A DNA stretch of 64,000 nucleotides from Methylobacterium aerolatum (GTDB lineage: Bacteria > Pseudomonadota > Alphaproteobacteria > Rhizobiales > Beijerinckiaceae). The position numbers and the translations under genes are program-made. Where the stretch lies: assembly GCF_022179085.1 (NCBI RefSeq), contig NZ_BPQE01000004.1, forward strand, positions 1 through 64,000, given 5' to 3'. Under the pieces are notes generated by a model. That model was not told the DNA's origin, did not search any database, and worked only from the letters and a program-made list of their open reading frames with translations. Position 1 is the first letter of the stretch. Every line of letters begins with the position of its first letter. Shown here piece by piece: positions 30,587 to 40,072 of this stretch.

Positions 30587-31363
30587 TCAAAAGCGATCCT
30601 TCCACGCCCTTAATGAAATGAACACCTGCTCGGGCGAGGCGCCGGGCGATAGGTCGACCGACTGCGCCAATACTGGGTCGTGACTACGCAGGAAGGGATT
30701 CGTCGCTCTCTCCCGGTCAAGGGTCGAAGGAATAAGGAAGCGTCCCTGTTGCCGGGCTCCTTCTGCTTCCGCGACACGGTCACGCAGCGCCGCGTTGTCG
30801 GGATCGGCGGCGAGGGCGAAGCGGCCGTTGGAGAGGACGTAGTCGTGGCCGCTGAATACCTGCGTCCCGCCGGGCAGGGCGGCGAAGCGTTCGAGGGAGC
30901 GCCACAGCACCTCCGGCGGGCCTTCGAGCACCCGGCCGCAGCCCAGGGTGAAGAGCGTGTCGCCGGCGCAGACGATCCCGGCCGCCTCGAACCAATACGT
31001 GACGTGGTCGTCGCAATGGCCCGGCGTCTCCCAGACGGCGGCGGAGAGGTTGCCCACGGTCACGGTGTCCCCCTCGCCCACCGCGACATCGACCTGCGGG
31101 ACGGCCCCGCCGGCCTTGCGCGGCGCCGTGACCTTCGCGCCCGTGGCGGCCTTCACCTCGGGAATGCCGTCGATGTGGTCGCCGTGGCGGTGGGTGACGA
31201 GGATGTCCGTGAGGCGCCAGCCGGTCCGCTCCAGCGCCCGCAGCACGGGCGCGGCCTCGGGCACGTCGATCGCGGCGCAGGCGCCCGTCGACGGATCGCG
31301 CAGGAGGACGCCGATGTTGTCCTTCCGGCAGAGGAAGGTTTCGACCTGTACGTCCACCGTCAT
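30587..31363 (-). CDS. gloB: Hydroxyacylglutathione hydrolase (glyoxalase II)
   Basis: Metallo-beta-lactamase-fold hydrolase that frees D-lactate from S-lactoylglutathione in methylglyoxal detoxification. 258 residues from ATG 31363, with GGAG five bases upstream; an ORF extension to 31534 has no support. The metal site is THRHGDHIDG near 55-60, followed by ETPGHCDDHVTYW near 110, AGDTLFTLGCGRVLEG near 130 and FSGHDYVLSN near 170. The C-terminal NPFLRSHDP is the typical glutathione-binding end. It is divergent from a SAM-methyltransferase gene, the usual alphaproteobacterial arrangement. Confidence 0.94.
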   Translation of the reverse strand: MTVDVQVETFLCRKDNIGVLLRDPSTGACAAIDVPEAAPVLRALERTGWRLTDILVTHRHGDHIDGIPEVKAATGAKVTAPRKAGGAVPQVDVAVGEGDTVTVGNLSAAVWETPGHCDDHVTYWFEAAGIVCAGDTLFTLGCGRVLEGPPEVLWRSLERFAALPGGTQVFSGHDYVLSNGRFALAADPDNAALRDRVAEAEGARQQGRFLIPSTLDRERATNPFLRSHDPVLAQSVDLSPGASPEQVFISLRAWKDRF

Positions 31364-31548
31364 CGCGCTCCGCCCATCCCGTCGCGTCCGGCCCGGGAGC
31401 CGGGACGCGCGCTCTCTACCATGGCCGTTCCTTGAACAGGGATCGGGACGGCCGGGTTCCGGCGCGCCTTGCCCTCGACGGGCGACGACACCATTGATGA
31501 CGGGCCGGCCGTGCGCCCGGCCGTTCCGATCCACCGCGTTTCCCGCCC

Positions 31549-32283
31549 ATGCGCCTCGACGTCAACGGCCTGCGGGCCTTCTACGCTTCGCCCCTCGGCG
31601 CCACCACGCGTCGCGTCGTGGGCCGGTCGGTCCACGGGTTCCTCGGCTCGGTCTCGGGCCTGCGCGTTCTCGGGATCGGCTACGCCACCCCCTACCTCGC
31701 CCCCGTCCACTGCATCGCGGAGCGGACCCTCGCCTTCATGCCCGCCTCCCAGGGCGTCGTGAACTGGCCGGGGACCGGACGCTCCTGCACGGCGCTGACC
31801 GACCCGACGATGATGCCCCTGCCGGAGGCGGCCATCGACCGGGTGATCCTCGTCCACGCCCTCGAATCGGTGGAGAGCCCGACGGAGCTGCTGCAGGAGG
31901 TCTGGCGCACCCTCACGCCCGGCGGCCGGATGGTGCTCGTGGTGCCCAACCGCCGGGGCATCTGGGCCCGGCGCGAGGCGACGCCCTTCGGCCACGGCCA
32001 GCCCTACAGCCGCTCCCAGCTCGGGCGATTGATGCGGGACACCTTGTTCTCGCCGGAGGGCTGGGCCGAGACCCTCTACATGCCGCCGACGCGCTCGCGC
32101 CTGATGCTGCGCACCGGACCGATCTGGGAGACCTTCGGCACGGGCCTCGCCATGCCCTTCGCCGGCCTGCACGTCATCGACGCCACCAAGCAGCTCTACC
32201 GGCCGATCCCCGTCGCGCAGGTGCGCCGGGCCAAGCGCCTCGCCCCGGCGAGGGTCCTCGTCCCGGCCCCCGTGCCGGGGTAA
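31549..32283 (+). CDS. Class I SAM-dependent methyltransferase
   Basis: 244 residues. The SAM-binding motif reads VLGIGYATPYLAP near residue 43, motif II/III as PLPEAAIDRVILVHALESVE near 105, and LLQEVWRTLTPGGRMVLVVPNR near 125. This is a methyltransferase type 11 fold with the Asp/Glu-poor glycine loop seen in the gloB-neighbour family. The pairing with gloB is conserved in relatives, but its substrate is unknown. The start ATG 31549 has no obvious ribosome-binding site. A family B repeat begins two bases after the stop. Confidence 0.88.
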   Translation: MRLDVNGLRAFYASPLGATTRRVVGRSVHGFLGSVSGLRVLGIGYATPYLAPVHCIAERTLAFMPASQGVVNWPGTGRSCTALTDPTMMPLPEAAIDRVILVHALESVESPTELLQEVWRTLTPGGRMVLVVPNRRGIWARREATPFGHGQPYSRSQLGRLMRDTLFSPEGWAETLYMPPTRSRLMLRTGPIWETFGTGLAMPFAGLHVIDATKQLYRPIPVAQVRRAKRLAPARVLVPAPVPG

Positions 32284-32284
32284 G

Positions 32285-32387
32285 GGATTTCCAAAGGACG
32301 GGTCCTTCGGCGGGGTCCAGGGACAAAGCCCCCGGTTGACGCAGGGCTCCGCCCTGCACCCGCCGGAGGGCTTGCCCGCCGGACACA
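32285..32387 (-). repeat. Interspersed three-hairpin repeat, family B, copy 3
   Basis: Reverse-orientation copy: CCAAAGGACGGGTCCTTCGG, then GGGGTCCAGGGACAAAGCCCC, GCAGGGCTCCGCCCTGC and GGCTTGCCCGCCGGACAC. It fills the space between the methyltransferase stop and the marC start. Confidence 0.85.
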
Positions 32388-32405
32388 GACGACCAGGGCT
32401 ACGCC

Positions 32406-33107
32406 GTGAATATCGAGCCGACCGTCCAGCAATTCCTGCTGGCGTTCTCCGGGCTGATCGCCATCGTCAACCCGATCGGCGGATCGCTGATCTTCGCGCA
32501 GGTGGCGTCGGCCTACAGCCATGCCGAGCGGGTGGAATTGTCCCGCCGGATCGGCGTCTACGCGGCGTTCATCATGCTCGGCGCCCTCTGGGCCGGGACG
32601 CCGATCCTCAACTTCTTCGGCGTCAGCCTCGGCTCGCTGCGGATCGCGGGCGGCCTCGTCGTGATGTCCTCGGCCTGGACGCAGCTCAACCGGCCGGAGG
32701 CGCGGGAGGCGCGCAAGCAGGCGGAGGCCTCGGGATCCTCGGGCGGCCGGCCGGTGGAGCGGCGGGCCGACCCGATCCAGGGCACCCTCTCGGAGGTCGC
32801 CTTCTTCCCCCTCACCCTGCCCTTCACCACGGGGCCCGGCACCATCGCCGTGGCGATCACCCTCGGCGCCAACCGGCCCGAGCCCTTCGCCGACCGGCTC
32901 GGCTTCTACGCGGGTGTCTCGGTGGCCGCCCTCTGCGTCGCGGCGACCGTGGCCGTGGTCTACGCCTCGGCGGACCGGGTCGTCGCCCTGATCGGTCCCG
33001 CCCGGGCCCGGGTGCTCGGGCGCCTCTTCGCCTTCCTCCTCCTCTGCGTCGGGACGCAGATCCTTGTCACGGGCCTGCGGGACACCTTCCCGTCGATCGC
33101 CCGCTGA
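32406..33107 (+). CDS. MarC-family (NAAT) inner-membrane protein
   Basis: 233 residues with six membrane helices. Family segments are FSGLIAIVNPIGGSLIFAQ near residue 14, GSLRIAGGLVVMSSAWTQL near 75, and SEVAFFPLTLPFTTGPGTIA near 120, the conserved MarC/YhgN repeat with Pro-Phe and Gly-Pro-Gly. The start is GTG 32406 (VNIEPTVQQFLLAFSG). The family is annotated as small neutral amino acid or unknown transporters; no substrate is proven. It lies 19 bases after a family B repeat and is convergent with the DoxX-like gene. Confidence 0.88.
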   Translation: MNIEPTVQQFLLAFSGLIAIVNPIGGSLIFAQVASAYSHAERVELSRRIGVYAAFIMLGALWAGTPILNFFGVSLGSLRIAGGLVVMSSAWTQLNRPEAREARKQAEASGSSGGRPVERRADPIQGTLSEVAFFPLTLPFTTGPGTIAVAITLGANRPEPFADRLGFYAGVSVAALCVAATVAVVYASADRVVALIGPARARVLGRLFAFLLLCVGTQILVTGLRDTFPSIAR

Positions 33108-33112
33108 TTGCC

Positions 33113-33142
33113 TCCCCCGGCCCTTTGGAGGCCGGAGGGGGG
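33113..33142. terminator. Imperfect bidirectional hairpin
   Basis: CCCCCGGCC and GGCCGGAGGGG around CTTTGGA, between the convergent marC and DoxX-like stops. The stem has a bulge and there is no long T-run. Confidence 0.35.
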
Positions 33143-33149
33143 CGAGCCC

Positions 33150-34202
33150 TCAGATCACCGGGATCGTGCCGCCGCCGCCGAACAGGGCCGCGTGGCCGAG
33201 GTAGTAGAGGGCCAGGAAGGCCGCCAGCGAGGCCGCGTACCACGCCGGGGCGAGGACCACGTCCCGGGTGCGCACGGCGGCCCGGGCATCGTCGGCGGCG
33301 ATCCCGAGGAGGACCACGATGATGCCGGAATGGCCGATCGCGTCGATCTTGCCGAACTCGAACACCGCCGAGACGAAGATGGCGGCCAGGATGATGGCGG
33401 ACATCCGCCGGACCAGGGGCGTCCAGAGCAGGGCGAAGGCCAGGGTGAACTCGATGACGCCCGCCGCCTGCATGAAGAGCTCGGGGCTCGCGCCCATCGT
33501 CATCTGCGGCTTGGCGGCGATCAGCGGATCGGTCCACTGCGGATAGGCCCACTTCTCGATGGACGCCCACATCAGCGTGATGGCGGCGGTCCAGCGGACG
33601 AGGTCGAGGGGGCGGATGTTGAAGGGCTGAACGTCGAGGCCCCGCAGGATCAGGTAAGTGGCCACGCCGAGGAACACCGGATAGTCCGCGAGGTGGAACA
33701 GGCCGTACTGCGCCGTGGCGTAGGAGAACAGGAAGACGATCCCCAGCCCCGTCAGGGGCATGGTGCGGCGCCAGATCAGGCAGGCCGCGAGACCGAGCTG
33801 GAGCCACGGGATCCACGCCACGTCGGTCTTCAGTTCCGGCGTCAGGATGATGCCGCCGAGGCCCCACAGCGACACGAAGAAGAAGCCCACCGTCGCCCGC
33901 ACCAGGAGTTCGGTGTCGGTGCGAATCCGCGAGGTCACGCGGTCGAGCGAATTGAGCAGCGCCTGCCCGAGGGGCGTCCCTTCCGCGAGGCAGCCGAACA
34001 TCAGGCAGCCGAGCGCCAGGGCCACGAGCCACTCGAAGTCGAAGCAAAGAATGGTTTCAAGTCCCCTCGGCTGGCCCGCCACGTCGTAGGCGCAGAACCA
34101 TTTGACGTGCGCGTTCGCCTCGGCCGTCAAGGCTAGGCTGATTGGAGTCGCGAGCGCGAGCGCCGGAAGAAACCTGCCATCCTTCTTCCCAAGAAGTCTC
34201 AT
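33150..34202 (-). CDS. DoxX-like multi-pass membrane protein
   Basis: A 350-residue membrane protein. An N-terminal signal-like helix (FLPALALATPISLALTAEANA) precedes the HVKWFCAYDV segment. At least eight hydrophobic helices follow. The last third, from about 200, shows the DoxX-type layout: WTAAITLMWASIEKWAYPQW, then FMQAAGVIEFTLAFALLWTP and FGKIDAIGHSGIIVVLLGIA. I call it DoxX-like because of these features; the precise family and function are uncertain. GAGGG lies five bases before the ATG. Upstream DNA contains two GTTAAC blocks. Confidence 0.65.
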   Translation of the reverse strand: MRLLGKKDGRFLPALALATPISLALTAEANAHVKWFCAYDVAGQPRGLETILCFDFEWLVALALGCLMFGCLAEGTPLGQALLNSLDRVTSRIRTDTELLVRATVGFFFVSLWGLGGIILTPELKTDVAWIPWLQLGLAACLIWRRTMPLTGLGIVFLFSYATAQYGLFHLADYPVFLGVATYLILRGLDVQPFNIRPLDLVRWTAAITLMWASIEKWAYPQWTDPLIAAKPQMTMGASPELFMQAAGVIEFTLAFALLWTPLVRRMSAIILAAIFVSAVFEFGKIDAIGHSGIIVVLLGIAADDARAAVRTRDVVLAPAWYAASLAAFLALYYLGHAALFGGGGTIPVI

Positions 34203-34473
34203 GAAACCCTCGCCCCGGCGTCGGCGCTTCGATAAAAATCAATTTAGAGCAAATCCGCCCCCTTGCGATAAGCTTTTGTTAACAGGTCCAGACAAATGGT
34301 TAACGCTGTGGATTTCTGTTGTGGAACGCTTCGTTAGCGACACCGGGGGGAATGGGCCGCGCGGGGGGGCGGCGCCGGGAATCGGAACGGTCCGGGAAGC
34401 TTGCGGTTAAGGTCCGCGGGGTAGAATTCTCCGTGGGCCGGCAATCGGTGCCCGTCCGGACTGGAGGTCAGCG
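34203..34473. other. Intergenic region, AT-richer
   Basis: 271 bases between the divergent DoxX-like gene and the small ORF at 34474. It includes GATAAAAATCAATTTAGAGC near the left end and a GTTAAC ... GTTAAC pair about 20 bases apart, possible promoter/operator elements. Confidence 0.35.
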
Positions 34474-34635
34474 ATGGTATGTGTGGCGAGCGCCGTAAGT
34501 CTCTGCCTCGGCGTCTGTCTCGCAGGCCGCGCACCCTCGGCGGGCTTGCGGTCCCAGGCCTTCGAAACCTCGGGCGGTGTCTTCTTCGTATCGGGCCTGG
34601 TCCTGCTCGGTTCCGGCCTGCCGCTGTTTCACTAG
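34474..34635 (+). CDS. Short hypothetical membrane protein
   Basis: 53 residues (MVCVASAVSLCLGVCLAG at the start; SGGVFFVSGLVLLGSGLPLF near the end). GGAGG lies six bases before the ATG, the best ribosome-binding site in this region, and the reading frame has normal codon usage. It has two short hydrophobic segments separated by a polar stretch (RAPSAGLRSQAFETS). No family is recognised. Too short to be sure, but the start signal argues for a real gene. Confidence 0.45.
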   Translation: MVCVASAVSLCLGVCLAGRAPSAGLRSQAFETSGGVFFVSGLVLLGSGLPLFH

Positions 34636-34878
34636 GGTAGTATTTGCGGCCGGTGTTTCGGCGCCAAAACGACATTGCCCGGCCTGGGCTGTGGACAAGT
34701 GTCAAGCCCCATCGATCTGGAATGACTGGATACCTGTTAGGGCCGCGTCTGGCGGCATCCTGAGTGGGGTGGCCCGGCGGGCGGAGATGTCGTCAGCCCG
34801 TCCCCTTGCGACAGGCGCCGTCGCCGTCTTCCTCCGCTCGCGGGCGACGTCCCCCGTCTCGACCGTCCCCACGCCCTC

Positions 34879-35931
34879 TCAGGGCTTGGGTGCATCCACG
34901 GGAAGAGGCGCCGTCAGCGCGTTCGATTCGCCCTCCCCCGTCAGCGTCGCGAGGAAGGCCAGCAAGTCGGACTTCTCCTCGGCGGCGAGGTGCAGGACCT
35001 TGATCTCCCGCGCACGGCTCGGGCGGTCGATGCCGCCCCGGTCGTAGAGGTTTATGACCGCCGCGAGGTCCGGAAGGGCGCCGTCGTGCATGTACGGTCC
35101 GCGCAGCTCCACGTCCCGCAGCGTCGGCGTCTTGAAGGCGTAGCGCAACGCGACCGACTTCGGCATCAGGCGGCCGCGCCCGATGTCGTTGCCCTCGGCG
35201 GTGCCGATGTCGTGGAACGAGTTGTCGGTGAAGGACCAGCCGGAATGGCACTGCGCGCAGCCGGCCTTCCCGTTGAACAGGTCGAAGCCGCGCTTGGCGG
35301 TTTCGGGGATGGCGGCTTCGTCGCCCGCGATCCAGCGGTCGAAGGGCGCCCGCTTGGCGACGATCGTGCGCTGGAAGGTGGCGAGCGCCTGGTCCAACCG
35401 CTCGGCGCTGACCGCCGGGTCGCCGAAGGCCGCCGCGAAGGCCGCGCTGTAGCTCTCGTCCGCCTTCAGGCGCGCCACCGCATCCACGAGCTTGAGATTC
35501 ATGTTCCCCGCCGCTGCGATCGGCGTGCGCGCCACCGTCTCGAGGTCGCGGAACTTGCCGTCCCAGCCGAGGGGGCCGTCCTGCCACGCGACGTTGAGGA
35601 TCGTCGGCGTGCGCAGATCCATGTTGCTGCCCGCCAGGGTGGCGGCGCGGGCGCGGCCGTCGGCCCAGCCGAGGCCGGGCTGGTGGCAGGTCAGGCAGGC
35701 CCGGTCCCTGGCGCCCGACAGGATGGGATCGACGAATAGCCGCCGTCCGAGTTCGGCCTTGGCCTGCGAGTAGGGGTTGGTCTCGGGGAAGGGGATCGCG
35801 TCGGGCACCCGATAACCCGCCCGCCACTCGGCGCGCCGAGGATCGGCCACCGTTCCGGCCGGACCGGACACGGTGATCACAGTGATGAGCGCCGTCGCTG
35901 CGGCGCCGATATTCCGCATGATCGACAACAT
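34879..35931 (-). CDS. Di-haem cytochrome c peroxidase (CcpA/MauG-like)
   Basis: 350 residues, periplasmic. A signal peptide (MRNIGAAATALITVITVSG...) is followed by two CxxCH haem sites: Cys79-Cys82-His83 (CLTCHQPGLGWADGR) and Cys225-Cys228-His229 (CAQCHSGWSFTDNSFHDIG). Other family parts are ELGRRLFVDPILSG, RTPTILNVAW and LRYAFKTPTLRDVELRGPYM-H. This is the CcpA/MauG group. Peroxide reduction is likely; a protein-cofactor maturation role as for MauG is not excluded, but no mau genes are visible. I use ATG 35931 with GAGGG six bases upstream; a GTG at 35943 is possible. Confidence 0.9.
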   Translation of the reverse strand: MLSIMRNIGAAATALITVITVSGPAGTVADPRRAEWRAGYRVPDAIPFPETNPYSQAKAELGRRLFVDPILSGARDRACLTCHQPGLGWADGRARAATLAGSNMDLRTPTILNVAWQDGPLGWDGKFRDLETVARTPIAAAGNMNLKLVDAVARLKADESYSAAFAAAFGDPAVSAERLDQALATFQRTIVAKRAPFDRWIAGDEAAIPETAKRGFDLFNGKAGCAQCHSGWSFTDNSFHDIGTAEGNDIGRGRLMPKSVALRYAFKTPTLRDVELRGPYMHDGALPDLAAVINLYDRGGIDRPSRAREIKVLHLAAEEKSDLLAFLATLTGEGESNALTAPLPVDAPKP

Positions 35932-36092
35932 CGCTGCCCTCACTAGCGCAAGGTCAGTTGAAAATTGGTGAATCTGGTCGACCAGCAGCCAAACAACCTC
36001 AGAGATGCAACGTTGATCGTCTGACGGCCAAGTTCACCTTCGCCTTCGAACAGACTTGTGCCCGGCGGCCGCGGCGGCCGACCGGGGGCGGG

Positions 36093-39000
36093 TCAGGCGG
36101 CCTCGGTGGAGGTTGCGCGCTCCCGGGCGAGCTTGGACACCGCCATGAGGTCGATCTTGCCCGCGCCGAGCAGGGGAAGCGCCTCCATCACCACCACCTC
36201 GGCGGGGATCGCCACGTCCGAGGCTCCCTTACCCTTGGCAAAGGTCTGGTAGGCGGCGCGGGTCGCCTCCTTGGCCTCGGTGAACAGCACGAGGCGCTCG
36301 CCCTTGCGGGGATCGGGCACGGCGGCCACCGCGCTCGGCCGGTCCGGCCACAGCTCCGTGGCCAGGGCCTCCACCGAGGCCAGGGAAACCATCTCCCCCG
36401 CGATCTTGGCGAAGCGCTTGGCCCGCCCCTTGATCGTCACGAAGCCCGCGCCGTCGATGGCGACGATGTCGCCCGTGTCGTGCCAGCCCTCCGGCGGCGG
36501 CTCGATCTGCCCCGGCTTGTCGGCCCGGATGTAGCCGAGCATCACGTTCGGGCCGCGCACCGAGAGGCGCCCGCCCTCCTCGATTCCGGGCACGGGGTCG
36601 AGCCGGGTCTCGATGCCGGGCAGGATCCGCCCGACCGTGCCGAAGCGGTTGAACATCGGCGTGTTGAGGGCCACCACCGGCCCGCACTCGGTGACGCCGT
36701 AGCCCTCCAGGATGCGCAGGCCGAACTTCTCCAGCCACGTCCGGCGGGTCGCCTCCTTCACCGCCTCGGCCCCGGCCACCACGTAGCGCAGCGAGCGCAG
36801 GTCGTAGGCGTGGGCCGCCCGCGCATAGCCGGCCAGGAACGTGTCCGTGCCGAACAGGACGGTGCTGTTGGTGCCGTACACGAGTTCCGGGACGATCCGG
36901 TAATGCAGCGGGGACGGGTAGAGGTAGACCGGCACACCCGAGACCAGGGGCAGCACCAGGGCGGCGGTGAGCCCGAAGGCGTGGAACACCGGCAGGACGT
37001 TGAACACCTTGTCCATCGGCCCGAAATCGATCCGCGCCGCCACCTGCGCCACGTTGGCGAGCATGCAGCGGTTGGCGAGCACCACGCCCTTCGGCGTGCC
37101 CTCGCTGCCCGAGGTGAACAGCACCGCCGCCGGGTCCTCGCCCCGCCGGGGGACCAGGGGCTTGCGGCCGTGGAGGAGGCCGCGGACCTTGTCCCCGAGC
37201 CCGATCTCGGCCCGCACGTCCTCCAGGTAGACGAGGCGCACCTTGGCGCTCATCGCCTCGGCCAGGGCACCGAGCCGCCCCTTCTCGATGAAGGCGCGGG
37301 AGGTCAGCACGGTGGTCACCTCCGCCGTGGCGCAGGCCGACAGGACGTTGGCCGCCCCGGCCGAGAAGTTGATCATCGCCGGCACGCGCCCCGCCGAGGC
37401 GAGGGCGAAGACGGTCACGGCGGTGCCGTTGGCGTTCGGCAGCATCACGCCGATATGCCCGCCCACGGGGGCGAGGGGCATCAGCTTCCGCCCGAGGACG
37501 TTGGCCGCCGTCACGAGGCGCCCGTAGGTGAGGCGGCCTGTGACGGGGTCCTCCAGCGCGTTGCGGCGCCAGCCGTGGCGGTCCCCCGCCTCGATCAGCG
37601 CGGCCATGATCCCGCGGTCGATGTCGGCGGTGCGGAACAGCAGTTCGGACATCGCGTCGTAGAGCTCCGCGCCCGCCGCCTGGCGCCTCGCCTTGCCCCT
37701 GAGCGCGGGGTCCACGTTAAGCCGGAGCGGTGGCATGACGGTGACGGTCACCTTCGGCCACCAGCGCCGCCGGACCTGCCGCCGGGAGAGGCGGGAGAAG
37801 GTCGTCTGCTCCAGCCCGTCGATCTTCACGGGTACCACCATCACACCGGACTTGTCGGCGATCAGCCCGGCCCCGTCATAGACCTTCATCAGGCTGCCGG
37901 TGACGGTGAGCCGACCCTCGGGGAAGATGATCAGCGTCTCGCCGGAGCGCACGGCGTTGATGAGGGAGCGGGTGGCGAGCGGCCGGGTCGGGTCCAGCGG
38001 CATGGCCCGCGTCATCCTCAGGAAGGGCTTCACCCACCAGCGCGCGGCGATGCCGCTGTCGATGGCGAAGACCGGTTCCTGGTCGAGGAGCGACAGGGCG
38101 AGAGGCGCATCGAGGAAGGAGACGTGGTTGAGGGCCACGATGCAGTTCGGGCCCGCCTTCTCGATGTTGTCGAGGCCGCGCACCTCCAGCCGGTAGAAGG
38201 CGCGGAACAGGATCGAGAGAGCGTCCCGGAAGGGGCTCGTCGGCAGCGTCGCCAGGACGATGGCCCCGACGAGGAGGTTCAGCCCCGCCACCAGGGCGAG
38301 CAGCGCCGGGATCGACAGGCCCGCCGCCTGCATGGCGGCGAGCGCCAGGGTGCCGCCGACCATGAAGGCGGCGGTGATGACGTTGACCGCGCCGATGATC
38401 CGCGCCCGCATCGCCTTGTCGGTCCAGGCCTGCACGGCGGCGAAGGACGGGACGATGTAGAGACCCCCCGCCATGGCGAGGCCGAGGAAGTCGATCACCG
38501 TGCGCAGGCCGCCCTCGCCCTCCAGGAAGCCCCAGGGGCCGACCGCCTCGGCGGGGGGTGGGGGCAGGTGGGCCACGGTCCAGGCGAGGTCGAAGCCGAA
38601 TAGGGCCATCAGCCCGGCGCCGACGGGGGTCGGCAGCAGCACGATCCGGCCGCTCGCGAGCCACGAGGCGAGGCCGGAGCCCAGCGCGATGCCGATGGAG
38701 AAGGTGGCGAGCAGGAGGGTGATGACCGTCTCGCTGCCGTTAAACGCCTCCCGCACCAGCACCGGCAGGAGCGACAGGACCACCACGCCGACCAGCCAGA
38801 ACCAGCTCACGATCAGCGAGCCGCGCCAGAGCCGGGTATCGACCCAGAGGTCGCGGAGCAGGCTCGCCGTGGAGCGCAGGACGTTGGGATCGACCCTCAG
38901 GTCCGGCGCGCCCTCCCCCGTTTCGGGGATCATCCGGGCGGAGAGCCAGCACAGGATGGCGAAGGCCATCACCAGCACGCCGAAGACCAGCCCCGACCCG

Positions 39001-39518
39001 CCCATGGCCGAGGCGGTGCCGGCGGCGATGGTGCCGAGCAGGATCGCGAGGAAGGTCGCGGCCTCGACGAGCGCGTTGCCGGCGGGCAACTCCTCCCGGT
39101 GCAGGTGATCGGGCAGAATGCCGTACTTGATCGGACCGAACAGGGCGGCGATCGTCCCGAACAGGCCGAGCGCGACGAACAGCACCGGCACCGAATGGAG
39201 CAGGAAGCCGAAGACGGCGCAGCCCGCCGCGAAGATCTCCGCGAACTTGAGCCGCCGCGCCATCAGCGCCTTGTCGTAGCGGTCGGCCCACTGGCCGCCG
39301 AGGCCCGACAGGATGAAGAACGGGCCGATGAAGACCGCGCTCGCCAGGGTGACGAGGACGCCGCCGTGCCCCTCATGGGCCGCCCCCTCCCCGCCCGCGA
39401 TGCCGAACAGGATGAGGAAAGCCAGCGCGTTCTTGAGGAAGTTATCGTTGAAGGCCGAAAAGAACTGGCACCAGAACAGTGGCGCGAACCGCCTTGCGGT
39501 CATCAGCGAACGAAACAT
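36093..39518 (-). CDS. aas: Acyl-[ACP]-phospholipid acyltransferase, three-domain Aas fusion
   Basis: 1141 residues combining an MFS-like lysophospholipid flippase (LplT-type, about residues 1-410, with FSAFNDNFLKNALAF), a PlsC acyltransferase domain (HVSFLDAP, the HxxxxD motif near 462, and FPEGRLTVTG) and an AMP-forming acyl-ACP/CoA synthetase (LFTSGSEGTPKGVVLANRC near 797; GYGVTECGPVVALNTP; DTGDIVAIDG; KGRAKRFAKIAGE). Together they recycle lysophospholipids, activating and adding a fatty acid after flipping. The single-chain LplT-PlsC-AasC form is known in other bacteria. GGGAG lies eight bases before the ATG. It stands alone. Confidence 0.92.
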   Translation of the reverse strand: MFRSLMTARRFAPLFWCQFFSAFNDNFLKNALAFLILFGIAGGEGAAHEGHGGVLVTLASAVFIGPFFILSGLGGQWADRYDKALMARRLKFAEIFAAGCAVFGFLLHSVPVLFVALGLFGTIAALFGPIKYGILPDHLHREELPAGNALVEAATFLAILLGTIAAGTASAMGGSGLVFGVLVMAFAILCWLSARMIPETGEGAPDLRVDPNVLRSTASLLRDLWVDTRLWRGSLIVSWFWLVGVVVLSLLPVLVREAFNGSETVITLLLATFSIGIALGSGLASWLASGRIVLLPTPVGAGLMALFGFDLAWTVAHLPPPPAEAVGPWGFLEGEGGLRTVIDFLGLAMAGGLYIVPSFAAVQAWTDKAMRARIIGAVNVITAAFMVGGTLALAAMQAAGLSIPALLALVAGLNLLVGAIVLATLPTSPFRDALSILFRAFYRLEVRGLDNIEKAGPNCIVALNHVSFLDAPLALSLLDQEPVFAIDSGIAARWWVKPFLRMTRAMPLDPTRPLATRSLINAVRSGETLIIFPEGRLTVTGSLMKVYDGAGLIADKSGVMVVPVKIDGLEQTTFSRLSRRQVRRRWWPKVTVTVMPPLRLNVDPALRGKARRQAAGAELYDAMSELLFRTADIDRGIMAALIEAGDRHGWRRNALEDPVTGRLTYGRLVTAANVLGRKLMPLAPVGGHIGVMLPNANGTAVTVFALASAGRVPAMINFSAGAANVLSACATAEVTTVLTSRAFIEKGRLGALAEAMSAKVRLVYLEDVRAEIGLGDKVRGLLHGRKPLVPRRGEDPAAVLFTSGSEGTPKGVVLANRCMLANVAQVAARIDFGPMDKVFNVLPVFHAFGLTAALVLPLVSGVPVYLYPSPLHYRIVPELVYGTNSTVLFGTDTFLAGYARAAHAYDLRSLRYVVAGAEAVKEATRRTWLEKFGLRILEGYGVTECGPVVALNTPMFNRFGTVGRILPGIETRLDPVPGIEEGGRLSVRGPNVMLGYIRADKPGQIEPPPEGWHDTGDIVAIDGAGFVTIKGRAKRFAKIAGEMVSLASVEALATELWPDRPSAVAAVPDPRKGERLVLFTEAKEATRAAYQTFAKGKGASDVAIPAEVVVMEALPLLGAGKIDLMAVSKLARERATSTEAA

Positions 39519-39625
39519 GGCGGGCTCCCGGCTCCGGCCATGACTGGCCCAAGCGCGGCGCCGAGGTCAAATCCGGCCCTTTGCCGTCGATGCGCCCCGC
39601 CTTCCCCGCAGGGACGGGCCGGGGG

Positions 39626-39841
39626 TCAGCGCCGGTCGATCATGGCCCGGATCGCCGTCCCGCAATCGTAGGACCGCATCACGTGCTGGGTCAGCACCAG
39701 GGCCAGCAGCCCGAGGATCCCCGCCGCCACGCAGGGCAGCGCGAGCAGGAGGGTCAAAACCGAGCCGACCGCCGCGCGCTCGCCCAGGGAAGCCCTCGGC
39801 CAGGGATCGACCGGCAGCCTGATGGAACGACCTGTCGGCAT
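39626..39841 (-). CDS. Small hypothetical membrane protein
   Basis: 71 residues from ATG 39841, with GGGGAG about eight bases upstream (the open frame continues to 39868). One long hydrophobic helix VGSVLTLLLALPCVAAGILG then LLALVLTQHVM, followed by a polar tail (RSYDCGTAIRAMIDRR). The family is not recognised. It lies upstream of aas on the same strand and may be cotranscribed, though the 107-base gap makes that uncertain. Confidence 0.5.
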   Translation of the reverse strand: MPTGRSIRLPVDPWPRASLGERAAVGSVLTLLLALPCVAAGILGLLALVLTQHVMRSYDCGTAIRAMIDRR

Positions 39842-40072
39842 GGGAGCACTCCCCTGCGCTGGCGCCACGCGGCGCCCGCTCGAATCGGGCCGCGTCCGGC
39901 AGTCTCAGTATTGGCCCGCAACGGGGGCCGGGGTCGAGCCCGATTTTCGCGCTGGGATGTCGCAACCGCCTCCGCCGCGCCGCCGCCGGTGGAAATCCCC
40001 GCCGGGAAAGCCAGTTTCCGCGCTGGCCCTCAGCGGAGGGCCAGCGGCCGCTTCGCCCCAGGACCCGATACG

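Noticed and set aside
35958-38603. 881-codon open frame on the plus strand over aas
   Set aside because: Antisense to a protein with three complete recognisable domains; low-complexity translation.
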